From Neodiprion pinetum (taxonomy: Eukaryota > Arthropoda > Insecta > Hymenoptera > Diprionidae): 64,000 nucleotides of DNA. The stretch spans positions 15,600,542 through 15,664,541 of the forward strand of contig NC_060238.1 of assembly GCF_021155775.2 (NCBI RefSeq), in the 5' to 3' direction. The translations under genes were made by a program, and so were the position numbers. Positions 1-7,594 of the stretch are shown here, in pieces. Each line of letters opens with the position of its first letter. Within the stretch, counting starts at the first letter, position 1. The notes below the pieces were generated by a model. The model ran no database searches and had not been told where the DNA came from. It was given only the letters and a program-made list of their open reading frames with translations.

Positions 1-26
1 TTTTGGCGGCTATTCCCATAGGATTT

Positions 27-67
<41 letters not shown>

Positions 68-160
68 TAATTCCTGTCGAGACTTGTTTGGCGCCGGAAA
101 CCGCACATGAATCAGATAAGGTAAGAACCCGCTAGATCTATTGAAAAAATTCCAGGAAAT
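1..160. repeat. Left terminal inverted repeat of A1 (partial)
   Basis: It matches the reverse complement of 15197-15380 through the (CA)n tract, the TTCCTGTCGAGACTTG segment and the GCTAGATCTATTG segment, then diverges after GGAAAT. The same sequence recurs at 62929-63073 in element A2. The outer part lies outside the window. Confidence 0.9.
29..63. repeat. (CA)n microsatellite inside the TIR
   Basis: A dinucleotide run at a fixed place in the family A TIR. Its length differs between copies: about 35 bases here, about 59 at 15296-15354 and about 22 at 62953-62974. Confidence 0.95.
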
Positions 161-343
161 GACCCCTGAAGGAAGGTTTAAAATGGCGTTTTGAATGCTT
201 TTAACAATTTTTATTCAACACCAATTACATTTAGTTTTCTTATTGTATTCTCAATTATCTTATTCTAAATTTTAACGAGTAAAATTATACATATTATTTT
301 CAATATCCATATTAATTGAACATATTGTTATTCCAAAATTGAC
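161..343. other. AT-rich 3' flank of the hexon gene
   Basis: No ORF is supported. On the minus strand there is an AATAAA polyadenylation signal (plus-strand TTTATT at about 209-214), about 130 bases past the hexon stop, so this is probably the 3' UTR and terminator of the hexon transcript. Confidence 0.5.
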
Positions 344-1558
344 TTAAACCAATTTTTTAACAGTACCACTGATCGGATTATATTCAACAATGCGATCATG
401 CAAGATCATGCAGTAGGCAGAAGTGTGTGGTGGGAACGTAGTGCTAGAGTCAAATTCCAATCGAATGTCCACAGGTCCAGTTTTCAATGTTTCGTTCTGC
501 TTGGAGCAATCGATGACGACAAGGGGAGCTTGGTTTATAAACTCACGCCTCGATAGCAAAAGCTCAGCTTCTTTGTTATAGTAGGTCATTTGAAACCGAA
601 CATACATACCATAGAGAATGGCGTATTGATTATTGTATATATCGATATTCATATTTCCGTAGGGATAGCACTGTGAGTTGAGGAAGAGTTTTACATCTCT
701 GATCCGACAATGATCAAATACGCCAGCATTTTTTAGCGGCTCGTTTCTCCTTGCAGTTTGAAATCCTAGAATGACAAATCTCGGCTTCTCAAGCTGCGTC
801 GATGTCTTGACTGACCATATATGCCGCGTTGTTGACGGGAGCATCGGATACACGTACGTTTCCCAAGAACGAAAACTCATGGATATGGCCGGATCCTTGG
901 CGATGTAGTTGAGTAGCTGGATTTTCGGTTTATCAGCCAGTTTGATGTAGGGCAACAACCACTCGATTTTATTCAGGGTGATTTTAAAGTTTTCCGTCGC
1001 CGAGCTCTGAATTACAGCATTCAAATCAGTGTTGGAACGTGTGAGAATTAACTCGTGTTTAGCGTTGACGATGACTCGACGATAATCTTCGGCGAAGCCT
1101 AGCACATAATTTAACGGCAAGACAACATCGAAATTTCCAGCGGCATCGGTTAGGTCCTTATCCCCACTCAACCACCCGGTATTCTCCAGACTATATTGCT
1201 GGCCTGGAGTCAAGGATACGTAACCCTTCATAGTGCTAGTGATGCCAACATTTTTATTCCGATCAATCTCTACACCGTTCAACTCGTAGCGAACTTCCTC
1301 AAACAAATGACAAACGGCCATATTGATCAATTTCGTAACCGTCACCGCAGCCACACCATCATCCTTCGTGATTTTTCCGTGAATGTGTAGAGAGCTTTTA
1401 CTGGGCAGTAGACACAAGTCTTGATGTTGAACAACAATATGGATTTCATCGTTGTTCTGGAAGGTGGATGATGCAAACGGTTGATGAGCATGAATCTCAT
1501 AGTGCGCGATCGATTCGTCGAATACCACAGGATTCTGTATTCTTATTATTTCTTCCAT
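344..1558 (-). CDS. Hexon-like major capsid protein (404 aa)
   Basis: Predicted double jelly-roll major capsid protein, which would form the icosahedral shell. The start at 1558 (MEEIIRIQ) is chosen because the B1 and B2 homologues start at the same place; the open frame extends upstream without an aligned start. Conserved blocks include FDESIAHYEIHAHQPF near residue 13, LCHLFEE-type and EVRYELNGVEID segments near residue 90, a SMSFRSWETY block and the C-terminal HDRIVEYNPISG block. The frame is intact here but broken in B1 and B2. It lies last in a minus-strand capsid cluster after penton and the micro-ORF. Hexon identity rests on family recognition of adintovirus and Polinton capsid proteins and on gene order; the fold itself was not tested. 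Confidence 0.8.
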   Translation of the reverse strand: MEEIIRIQNPVVFDESIAHYEIHAHQPFASSTFQNNDEIHIVVQHQDLCLLPSKSSLHIHGKITKDDGVAAVTVTKLINMAVCHLFEEVRYELNGVEIDRNKNVGITSTMKGYVSLTPGQQYSLENTGWLSGDKDLTDAAGNFDVVLPLNYVLGFAEDYRRVIVNAKHELILTRSNTDLNAVIQSSATENFKITLNKIEWLLPYIKLADKPKIQLLNYIAKDPAISMSFRSWETYVYPMLPSTTRHIWSVKTSTQLEKPRFVILGFQTARRNEPLKNAGVFDHCRIRDVKLFLNSQCYPYGNMNIDIYNNQYAILYGMYVRFQMTYYNKEAELLLSRREFINQAPLVVIDCSKQNETLKTGPVDIRLEFDSSTTFPPHTSAYCMILHDRIVEYNPISGTVKKLV

Positions 1559-1592
1559 GGTAACACGCACAGGATGCAGCGAACACGAATTT

Positions 1593-1775
1593 TTATTTTC
1601 CAAAATTTCCACGTAATCGAAGACCTAGGCTCTGGAGAAACCGAACGTTCAGAGGTGTCAGTCTCGTAGGCGGTGTAAACGTTGTCAGCGGTGTTGGGCG
1701 ACTGACGATTTTTGGCCATGACGTTTGACTTTTATAACTTTTGCCAGACTTTCTCGTCTCAAACACGATTCCCAT
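1593..1775 (-). CDS. Conserved micro-ORF between penton and hexon (60 aa)
   Basis: Not recognised. Its ATG overlaps the penton stop by one base (TAATG), as in translationally coupled genes. Homologues occupy the same slot in B1 (27097-27270) and B2 (46068-46256). The shared signature is in the C-terminal half: TPLNVRFLQSLGL here, TPRNVEFLIALGL in B1 and TPRNVQFLIALGL in B2. The N-terminal half is basic and serine-rich (RKSGKSYKS). No signal peptide or long hydrophobic segment is visible. A small basic virion core or capsid-cement protein is possible, but that is a guess from its place between two capsid genes. Confidence 0.7.
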   Translation of the reverse strand: MGIVFETRKSGKSYKSQTSWPKIVSRPTPLTTFTPPTRLTPLNVRFLQSLGLRLRGNFGK

Positions 1776-2476
1776 TATTTGAGTGATTTCAAGTGTAAAC
1801 GTACAGTCATCGTTTCGCCGCGAAAATTAATCAGCTCGTCGTCTTGATCGACTATTCTCAGCTGTAAATGATGTATCGACTGTACGGCGATTGGCAGGTG
1901 AATGACGTTGGTAGGCACTTCGACAATCTTATATCCGGATGGAACGGTTGGGAAAAATTCGTGAATCGTGTGAGCTCGACGCCCGTTTATGTACGCCCCT
2001 GTGGTTATGCTACACTCAACGCGTAAAGTATTAACCTTCAGTATGGCTACGGGTAATTCAGATTTATGAGTAACGTTTCGTGATAGCTCAACCGCCTTAA
2101 ATCCCAATAATCGGCCGATCGAATCTTTGGGCTTAAAGTCTACCACATGATTGCATGTGACTTCACTGTTCAGCTCATTGTTGTTAGCTGTCAGACTGAG
2201 GGTGATGTCGGAGGGTAGCTCCTTACGTGGAAAATTTTCGATATCCTCAATTTCATAGCATCCCGTGGGTATCGCGATGCTCTCTCTGCTGTTGTCCGCT
2301 CGTTTCAGGTAAAATTTATTACACCTCTCATGAATATTGGGTATTGAATTGAATGTCAGGAACTCGACGAGTCCGAGAACATAGTTCTTCTCTGGTGATA
2401 ACTCGATTGGGGCAAAACATTGAGCCTCCAGCACGGAGGATGTGCCTGACAGTGTTAACGTCAACGATTTAGGCAT
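1775..2476 (-). CDS. Penton-like minor capsid protein (233 aa)
   Basis: Predicted single jelly-roll vertex protein. The start at 2476 (MPKSLTLTLSGTSS) aligns with the B1 and B2 starts (MDDSLTLTILGTSS and MDDSLTLRISGTSS); the longer open frame reaching 2551 is not conserved. Conserved blocks are YVLGLVEFLTFNSIPNI, TGCYEIEDIE, the ITTGAYINGRRAHTIHEF block and the GYKIVEVP block. The open frame is intact. The gene begins 3 bases after the protease stop and overlaps the micro-ORF start by one base, giving a tight minus-strand capsid cluster. Identity comes from size, gene order beside hexon and similarity between copies. Confidence 0.75.
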   Translation of the reverse strand: MPKSLTLTLSGTSSVLEAQCFAPIELSPEKNYVLGLVEFLTFNSIPNIHERCNKFYLKRADNSRESIAIPTGCYEIEDIENFPRKELPSDITLSLTANNNELNSEVTCNHVVDFKPKDSIGRLLGFKAVELSRNVTHKSELPVAILKVNTLRVECSITTGAYINGRRAHTIHEFFPTVPSGYKIVEVPTNVIHLPIAVQSIHHLQLRIVDQDDELINFRGETMTVRLHLKSLK

Positions 2477-2478
2477 GA

Positions 2479-2868
2479 CTAATGCTTGCTCATGTAACAC
2501 CTGTCTTTTGATAGTTGTTCGCTGAGAAATTTGAGACACAAGTGGCCGCAAATCACAGTATCATATTCTTGATACCTCTTATGATTGTATTCAACGCTGC
2601 CAACACCGAGATACCTCATCAAGTCCTTAGGCGGTTTCAAATCACCGAAACTATCGAAATACACAACATGGTCACTATTTTTCTTGTACGCCACTCAATG
2701 TGTCCCCGGACCGTTTTTATCATCAAGATTAATAATTGCGGATTCTCGCATTTTTGGTCCTGATTTCGGCAGATCATTCCGCATGAAAACACCTCGGAAA
2801 TGTGAAATTTTCATATTTTTAGCATAGTTGCGTAAATCAATGTTGGTGAGAGCTCGGTGTGGCAGCTT
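2479..2868 (-). pseudogene. Adenain-like cysteine protease, interrupted by a stop
   Basis: Maturation protease of the adenovirus type. The C-terminal part is open at 2479-2694 and carries VVYFDSFGDLKPP and the catalytic-cysteine block CGHLCLKFLS. The N-terminal part lies upstream in the same frame with HFRGVFMRND and INLDDKNGPGTH, where the final His is the expected catalytic His. An in-frame TGA at 2695-2697 falls directly after that His and separates the catalytic His from the catalytic Cys. No ATG is seen at the N-terminus; a CTG sits at the position where B2 has ATG. The gene lies between PLA2 and penton. The B1 and B2 copies are broken by different lesions. Confidence 0.8.
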
Positions 2869-2870
2869 TA

Positions 2871-3623
2871 TTAGTTTTTTGCCGGACGTAAGTACAGGCC
2901 CATTTCGCTGCGGTAGGGTCGCAGGTATAATCCCTTACCCAAAGCAATCACCTCCATTGTTGCATTGTGCCGTTTGGCCTCTTTCAACTGATGTTTGTTG
3001 ACACTAGCTTCGTTGACAGCTTTAGCTATACCCGCAGCACCACCCGCAAGAGCCCCAGTAGCGCTTAGACCGGCTAGAATTGGAATGAGAAACGGTAGGA
3101 TGCCGCTAATTTTATCAGGCACTGGTATAAAGCGAGGCATACGAATATTCTTCCCAGTCCCACGCGCGGCCGCACGAGCACCCGCCAACGCGGACTCGAC
3201 GGCTTTATAACCCGGTCGCATGGCGACCTTTGCTGCCGTGATGATGGATTTAAGATTCACAGTTCTCTTCCGCTGTTTACTCTTTCCGTCAGTTCCAGAT
3301 TTCTTCTTCGCAGCCACTCCAAGTTTCGACCGCTTCGCAGCTAAGCCCATTCCGAGTTTAGATTTAGCTTTCATGGTGTTGGTGACTCCCCAGGCTACCG
3401 CCTTTTCACCTACACTAGCGTCCTTGGCCAAGACGCGATTCCATGCCTTCTCAGCGAGCGCTTTGTCGGCAAGATTTCTCGCTGCGGTATCGTGATTCTT
3501 TGCGTATGCAATGTCGTGGTCTTTACACGCGGCATCCAGCGGATTGATCCCCAAATCTCCACGAGCCAACCTCTTGGCCAATTTCGTTCCAGGTCCGCAG
3601 TACTGATACCCTGGCACATGCAA
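2871..3623 (-). CDS. PLA2-domain minor virion protein (250 aa open frame; leader disrupted)
   Basis: The N-terminal parvovirus-type phospholipase A2 domain shows the calcium loop YCGPGT and the catalytic CKDHDIAY. A lysine-rich stretch follows (KKKSGTDGKSKQRKR), then a glycine/alanine-rich hydrophobic segment (ILPFLIPILAGLSATGALAG), then a repeated C-terminal GLYLRP tail. In parvoviruses such a domain breaches the endosomal membrane during entry. The frame continues upstream toward an ATG at 3695 but meets an in-frame TAA at 3654-3656, so the open part as listed starts without an ATG. The gene is divergent from the ATPase across a shared promoter. LAGG followed by A inside the hydrophobic segment fits the adenain cleavage pattern and is kept in all three copies. 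Confidence 0.75.
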   Translation of the reverse strand: MHVPGYQYCGPGTKLAKRLARGDLGINPLDAACKDHDIAYAKNHDTAARNLADKALAEKAWNRVLAKDASVGEKAVAWGVTNTMKAKSKLGMGLAAKRSKLGVAAKKKSGTDGKSKQRKRTVNLKSIITAAKVAMRPGYKAVESALAGARAAARGTGKNIRMPRFIPVPDKISGILPFLIPILAGLSATGALAGGAAGIAKAVNEASVNKHQLKEAKRHNATMEVIALGKGLYLRPYRSEMGLYLRPAKN

Positions 3624-3721
3624 TTGAACTGGGAGATGATTGATGATTTTATTTTACAAACCACCACCGCGTTTTTTCCGTGTGCACATCCTCATAGTCA
3701 GGTAACAACTAACGTGACTTC

Positions 3722-3744
3722 TATAAAAGGCGGAATTTATATAC
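3722..3744. promoter_or_regulatory. Divergent TATA boxes between PLA2 and ATPase
   Basis: TATAAAAG on the plus strand at 3722-3729 lies about 55 bases before the ATPase ATG. The inverse TATATAAAT (plus ATTTATATA at about 3736-3744) points toward PLA2. Two TATA boxes back to back make a compact bidirectional promoter. Confidence 0.55.
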
Positions 3745-3782
3745 CGTCATCTCAGTTTTCGTTGTCATGCTAACGAAGCATC

Positions 3783-4484
3783 ATGAGATTTCAAGATCAG
3801 CCCGATAAACTACCTATCGCAAATTTCGATAAAATGGTTCGACGTGGTAAGAGGAAGATAGAAAAACGACATGGAAAATTGCTGCCAAATACCGTTAGAG
3901 CAATTTTTTGCGGGCCATCCAATTGCGGTAAAACTAACGCTCTTCTCGCACTCATCACCCACGGCAATGGATTGCGATTCGAAAATGTCTACGTTTATTC
4001 GAAATCTCTCATCCAACCAAAGTATCAATTTTTGCAAAAGTTACTAGAACCTGTGCAGGGAGTAGGATATTTCCCGTTTCACGAGAACGATGAGGTTGTA
4101 AAACCGGAAGATGCTCGCCCCAACTCTATTATGATTTTCGACGATGTGGCTTGTGAAAAGCAGGATAATATCAGAGCATACTTCAGCATGGGCAGGCATT
4201 GCGATATCGATAGCTTTTATCTAAGTCAAACGTACGCGCGCATTCCAAAACATCTAGTGCGTGACAATGCAAACTTATTGGTGCTATTTCGGCAAGATGA
4301 TATGAATCTGAAACATATCTACAACGATCATGTGAACACGGACATGACGTATCAGCAATTTAAAGACTTGTGCTCGGCATGCTGGAATGATGGCAATTAC
4401 AGTTTTACCGTAATTGACAAGGATAGCGAAATCAATGGGGGGCGATATAGGAAGGGGTTTGACTGCTTTATAAGCATAAACTAA
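3783..4484 (+). CDS. Genome-packaging ATPase, FtsK/HerA (A32-like) type (233 aa)
   Basis: Motor that would pump viral DNA into the capsid. The Walker A motif GPSNCGKT is at residues 44-51 and Walker B IMIFDD at about 116-121, followed by DVACEKQDN. A later SQTYARIPKHLVRDNANLLV block matches the sensor region of this family. It starts at the first ATG (MRFQDQPDKLP), aligned with the B1 and B2 starts. Length is normal for Polinton ATPases. It heads a plus-strand row of ATPase, orphan, fibre-like and integrase genes. The frame is intact here, whereas the B1 and B2 copies carry stops. Confidence 0.9.
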   Translation: MRFQDQPDKLPIANFDKMVRRGKRKIEKRHGKLLPNTVRAIFCGPSNCGKTNALLALITHGNGLRFENVYVYSKSLIQPKYQFLQKLLEPVQGVGYFPFHENDEVVKPEDARPNSIMIFDDVACEKQDNIRAYFSMGRHCDIDSFYLSQTYARIPKHLVRDNANLLVLFRQDDMNLKHIYNDHVNTDMTYQQFKDLCSACWNDGNYSFTVIDKDSEINGGRYRKGFDCFISIN

Positions 4485-4526
4485 CATAAACTTGCACAGT
4501 TTCGTTGCAACAATCGAGCCTGCAAC

Positions 4527-5486
4527 ATGGAGAGTGCCAAGATTCGTAAGCATAGCGATACATTGAGTGAAATATCAAAAGCATCCGATGTCATACGGCT
4601 GAAGCATAAGATGCTCAAGTTGGACAAGGACACGACCGAACAGGTTATGGGAGAGGTATTCAAGCCTTTAGTAACACCGCTGCAAAAATTGGTGGATACT
4701 TCAAAGCTGCAGCAGCAGCATATTAAACGTGAAATTAAAACGGAACTACCGGATGTGACAATGAAAGAAGAAGAGGAAAAAGATGACGAGAGTGCCGAGG
4801 ATGATGATGATGATGATAAGGAGGATGAGGATATGGATGTGGGGAATTTCATGGATGCAAATGATAAAACACTGAAGTTTGGTGAAATTTCTACTACAAG
4901 TACACCGGTGAAGAAAACAACGGATTCCACAGCACAATATTTGAAAATGTTCAGCTCAAGTAAAAAGAGGGATTTGGATACTACATACGGCGTTCGAAAG
5001 TTGACAAGCGGTATGATGATTGGCGATACACCGATCAATTTCACTGATAATCTGGTCAATGTGGGGAATAAAAGTTATGAGAGAACACCTGGATTACTCG
5101 AATTACTGTTTAAAAAATCACCCGATGCATCGGTTGTAAATGACGCGGACAAGAATAATTATATAAAAATTGTAACGACGACAAATGCGCATCGAAAACG
5201 TTACCAAGCCGATGGAAGTCTTCGAGATGATTTAAAAAGTGCAAAGTATAGAAATTTCATTGCACAACACGTTGGCTCGCCGAAAAAATCAGATAAAGGC
5301 TTACCCGACTATAAGATTGCGCGAAAGGAGGGGCAAGATGTCGATTACGTCTACTGGGATGATCCAAATGAAATTGTAGATCGTCTCCGGCTGCTTATAG
5401 CGTCACAGGCTGCAGGCAATACCAGCCATTCCAACGAAATAGTCTCCATTATTGAGGAGTTGCGTGAGGCTGGAATCGTTTATTAG
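4527..5486 (+). CDS. Conserved Polinton orphan with acidic middle (319 aa)
   Basis: Family present in all elements here, but its function is not known to me. The N-terminal 50 residues are charged and helical (ISKASDVIRLKHKMLKLD). Residues about 80-110 are a Glu/Asp run. A YGVRKLTSGMMIGD block, a RTPGLLELLFKKSPD block and a strongly conserved C-terminus (VYWDDPNEIVDRLRLLIASQ, ending SIIEELREAGIVY) follow. B1 homologue: 23482-24372 (296 aa). It lies 42 bases after the ATPase stop and 46 before the fibre-like start. Position inside the virion gene block suggests a structural or assembly role, which is inference only. The acidic run makes low-complexity matches likely in searches. Confidence 0.75.
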   Translation: MESAKIRKHSDTLSEISKASDVIRLKHKMLKLDKDTTEQVMGEVFKPLVTPLQKLVDTSKLQQQHIKREIKTELPDVTMKEEEEKDDESAEDDDDDDKEDEDMDVGNFMDANDKTLKFGEISTTSTPVKKTTDSTAQYLKMFSSSKKRDLDTTYGVRKLTSGMMIGDTPINFTDNLVNVGNKSYERTPGLLELLFKKSPDASVVNDADKNNYIKIVTTTNAHRKRYQADGSLRDDLKSAKYRNFIAQHVGSPKKSDKGLPDYKIARKEGQDVDYVYWDDPNEIVDRLRLLIASQAAGNTSHSNEIVSIIEELREAGIVY

Positions 5487-5532
5487 CGGCGTGTAAACAT
5501 CAAATCATCATTTGTTCAGCGACCGTCCAGTG

Positions 5533-5955
5533 ATGAGCATAGACATATTCGGGCGACACTCGGAGCGTGGTGGGGGCAAAAAATTTATTCGAGGGCCTCC
5601 GGGTGTTGGATTCAAAATCACCAGCGACAATCAGTATGATTTGGACGGTAAACGATTGTGTAACATAGCTGATCCGCAGCACTCCACCGACGCCGTTTCC
5701 TTAAAAGTTCTCAATACTGCTTCACACTCTATGGCTGTGGATATTGTGGATACTTTTCAATCAAATTTTGAGAGCTTCGCGCATAATCACAACGAGGAGT
5801 TGAAACAGCTACGCATAAATAACAAAATCATTGAAAATACGTTGAATCGCATCAAACATATTGGGGAGCAGGCAACACCAACGTTGGGACAGACCAGCGG
5901 GGAATTAGTATCGATTGAGGAACCAGAGTGGTTGGACAGCACTTCGAAAAATTGA
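5533..5955 (+). CDS. Fibre-like protein with collar motif (140 aa)
   Basis: The start at 5533 (MSIDIFGRH) aligns with MSVDVFGRQ in B1. A glycine-rich GPPGVGFKI block leads to YDLDGKRLCNIADP followed by STDAVSLKVLN. That pattern resembles the trimerising collar motif of phage tail fibres (ITNLADP, a few residues, then DA and a KxYV-type end). About 70 residues of predicted coiled coil follow (FESFAHNHNEELKQLRINNK). In B1 the collar reads KRLCNVADPAEPNNAVTSK. This suggests a short trimeric spike or fibre docked on the penton. The function is inferred from motif likeness only. The gene sits just before integrase. Confidence 0.55.
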   Translation: MSIDIFGRHSERGGGKKFIRGPPGVGFKITSDNQYDLDGKRLCNIADPQHSTDAVSLKVLNTASHSMAVDIVDTFQSNFESFAHNHNEELKQLRINNKIIENTLNRIKHIGEQATPTLGQTSGELVSIEEPEWLDSTSKN

Positions 5956-5975
5956 TAGGTGAAGAGTTGGGAACA

Positions 5976-6896
5976 ATGAAGACTGCAATAGCTGCCGAAC
6001 TTCACAGACAGGCTCGACGCAACTATCCGCGCCGATTCGTAGATGTACGTGGACTGGATGAGACCTGGCAAGCTGATCTCGTCGATATGACCGCATACAG
6101 TTCGTGCAACAAGGGATACAAATACCTACTAACAATCATCGATATATTTTCCAAGTACGCGTGGGCGGTGCCGATAAAGTCCAAGAGTGGGAAAGATGTT
6201 GCCGCTGCCATGAAATCTGTACTGATCCAGAGTCGTATACCTACACATCTGCACGTTGATCGAGGCAAAGAATTTTACAACAGCGAATTCAAAGCCCTCG
6301 TGAAGCATCACAATATCAACATGTATTCGACATTTAGCAACTTAAAGGCGTCGATATGCGAACGTTTCAATCGAACATTGAAGAATAAAATGTGGAAGCG
6401 GTTTACTCTCCATGGATCGTACGAGTGGATTAATATTTTGGATGATTTAATGAAGTCCTACAACAACACCAAACATCGCACAATTCGGATGAAACCGGTG
6501 GATGTTAGCACGGAGAATGAAAAACAGCTGTATCGTAGCGTGTACAAGCCTCGGCAAATCAAACGAAGTGATCGAGCGCGGAAATTCAGTGTAGGCGATC
6601 GAGTTCGAATCAGCAAGTACCAGAATGTATTTGAAAAAGGCTATACACCCAATTGGACGACTGAAATATTCACCGTGAGTGAGGTGAAAAATACCAATCC
6701 ACCCACCTACAAACTTACCGATTATCAAGATCATCCCATCGAGGGGGGCTTCTACGAGGAAGAGCTCGCCAAAGTGAAATATCCCGACGGCTACCTTGTG
6801 GAGAAAGTATTACGCAAGCGGGGGAATCTGTTCTATGTGAAGTGGTTGGGTTTTGATAATTCGCACAATAGTTGGATAAATAAAACAGACATGTAA
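5976..6896 (+). CDS. Retroviral-type integrase with C-terminal chromodomain (306 aa)
   Basis: DDE integrase that inserts the element. Core acidic residues are D34 or D37 (WQADLVDMT), D95 (HLHVDRGKEF) and E129 (SICERFNRT), about 34 residues after D95. A DRVRISK SH3-like block follows, and the last 35 residues (YLVEKVLRKRGNLFYVKWLG) look like a chromodomain. No HHCC zinc domain precedes the core. The start at 5976 is chosen over the upstream in-frame GTG at 5928 because B1 starts at the equivalent residue. The frame is intact. It converges on polB across a T-rich repeat array, with AATAAA 28 bases past the stop. Confidence 0.9.
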   Translation: MKTAIAAELHRQARRNYPRRFVDVRGLDETWQADLVDMTAYSSCNKGYKYLLTIIDIFSKYAWAVPIKSKSGKDVAAAMKSVLIQSRIPTHLHVDRGKEFYNSEFKALVKHHNINMYSTFSNLKASICERFNRTLKNKMWKRFTLHGSYEWINILDDLMKSYNNTKHRTIRMKPVDVSTENEKQLYRSVYKPRQIKRSDRARKFSVGDRVRISKYQNVFEKGYTPNWTTEIFTVSEVKNTNPPTYKLTDYQDHPIEGGFYEEELAKVKYPDGYLVEKVLRKRGNLFYVKWLGFDNSHNSWINKTDM

Positions 6897-6924
6897 CATA
6901 ATTTGTATGTATTTTCCGAATTAC

Positions 6925-6930
6925 AATAAA
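6925..6930 (+). terminator. Polyadenylation signal AATAAA after integrase
   Basis: AATAAA lies 28 bases downstream of the integrase stop, before the AAT-rich and T-rich repeats. It probably ends the integrase transcript. Confidence 0.55.
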
Positions 6931-6998
6931 AGATTTTGAATATACAAATATTTCCACATTTTATCTACTTTGTGCGCACATGTGCCATACTATGTACT

Positions 6999-7062
6999 AC
7001 GAAAATAATAATAATAATAATAATGATAATAATAATAGTGATAATAATAATAATGAAAATAT
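6999..7062. repeat. AAT/ATA-rich simple repeat
   Basis: A run of AAT units with occasional GAT and AGT interruptions between integrase and the T-rich array. It is non-coding. Confidence 0.85.
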
Positions 7063-7089
7063 GCAATTTTGCCATACGATTATTACACA

Positions 7090-7385
7090 TTTTATTTTTT
7101 GGAAAACTTTTTTTCATTTTGCGAAACCTTTTTTTCGTTTTCTGAAAAGTTTTTTTCATTTACTGAAAAGTTTTTTTCGTTTCCTGAAAACTTTTTTTCA
7201 TTTTCTGAAAACTTTTTTTCATTTTCTGAAAACTTTTTTTACGAGTTAATCAAATGGGAAAAAAGTTTTCTGAAAACTTTTTTTCATTTTCTGAAATCTT
7301 TTTTTCGTTTTCTGAAAAGTTTTTTCATTTACTGAAAAGTTTTTTTCGTTTCCTGAAAACTTTTTTTCATTTTCTGAAAACTTTC
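7090..7385. repeat. Tandem array of about 20-bp T-rich units
   Basis: About a dozen imperfect units of the form TTTTCTGAAAA(C/G)TTTTTTT lie head to tail. Each has a T7 run and a short GAAAACTTTT or GAAAAGTTTT palindrome. The array separates the convergent integrase and polB genes. It yields spurious Phe-rich ORFs. It may act as a bidirectional terminator or spacer, which is inference. It was not found in B1 at the same junction. Confidence 0.85.
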
Positions 7386-7594
7386 CTCGTGGTAAACGAA
7401 TAAATATGAATAATTGCTTGATATATCAATAATAAATGAATGAACAATTGTTGAGTATATGAATTCGCATTTTGAAACTTCAAATCCATTAAATATCGTA
7501 TTGATCATGAAACGTTTCCGCCCGATGGTGGATCGTTCGAGGCGTCAAACATCAAATATTTACATCAATTCTATGTTTAAAGTTCATCCTCTAG

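Noticed and set aside
3610..3660. Tiny intron explaining the stop in the A1 PLA2 leader
   Set aside because: GT and AG can be found about 40 bases apart, but that is shorter than usual insect introns and B2 has the same region uninterrupted.
7069..7335. Phe-rich open frames across the T-rich array
   Set aside because: They are translations of a 20-bp tandem repeat, open in more than one frame and without homologues in the other elements.
7090..7385. CRISPR-like array
   Set aside because: Repeats are contiguous with no unique spacers, and the context is eukaryotic.
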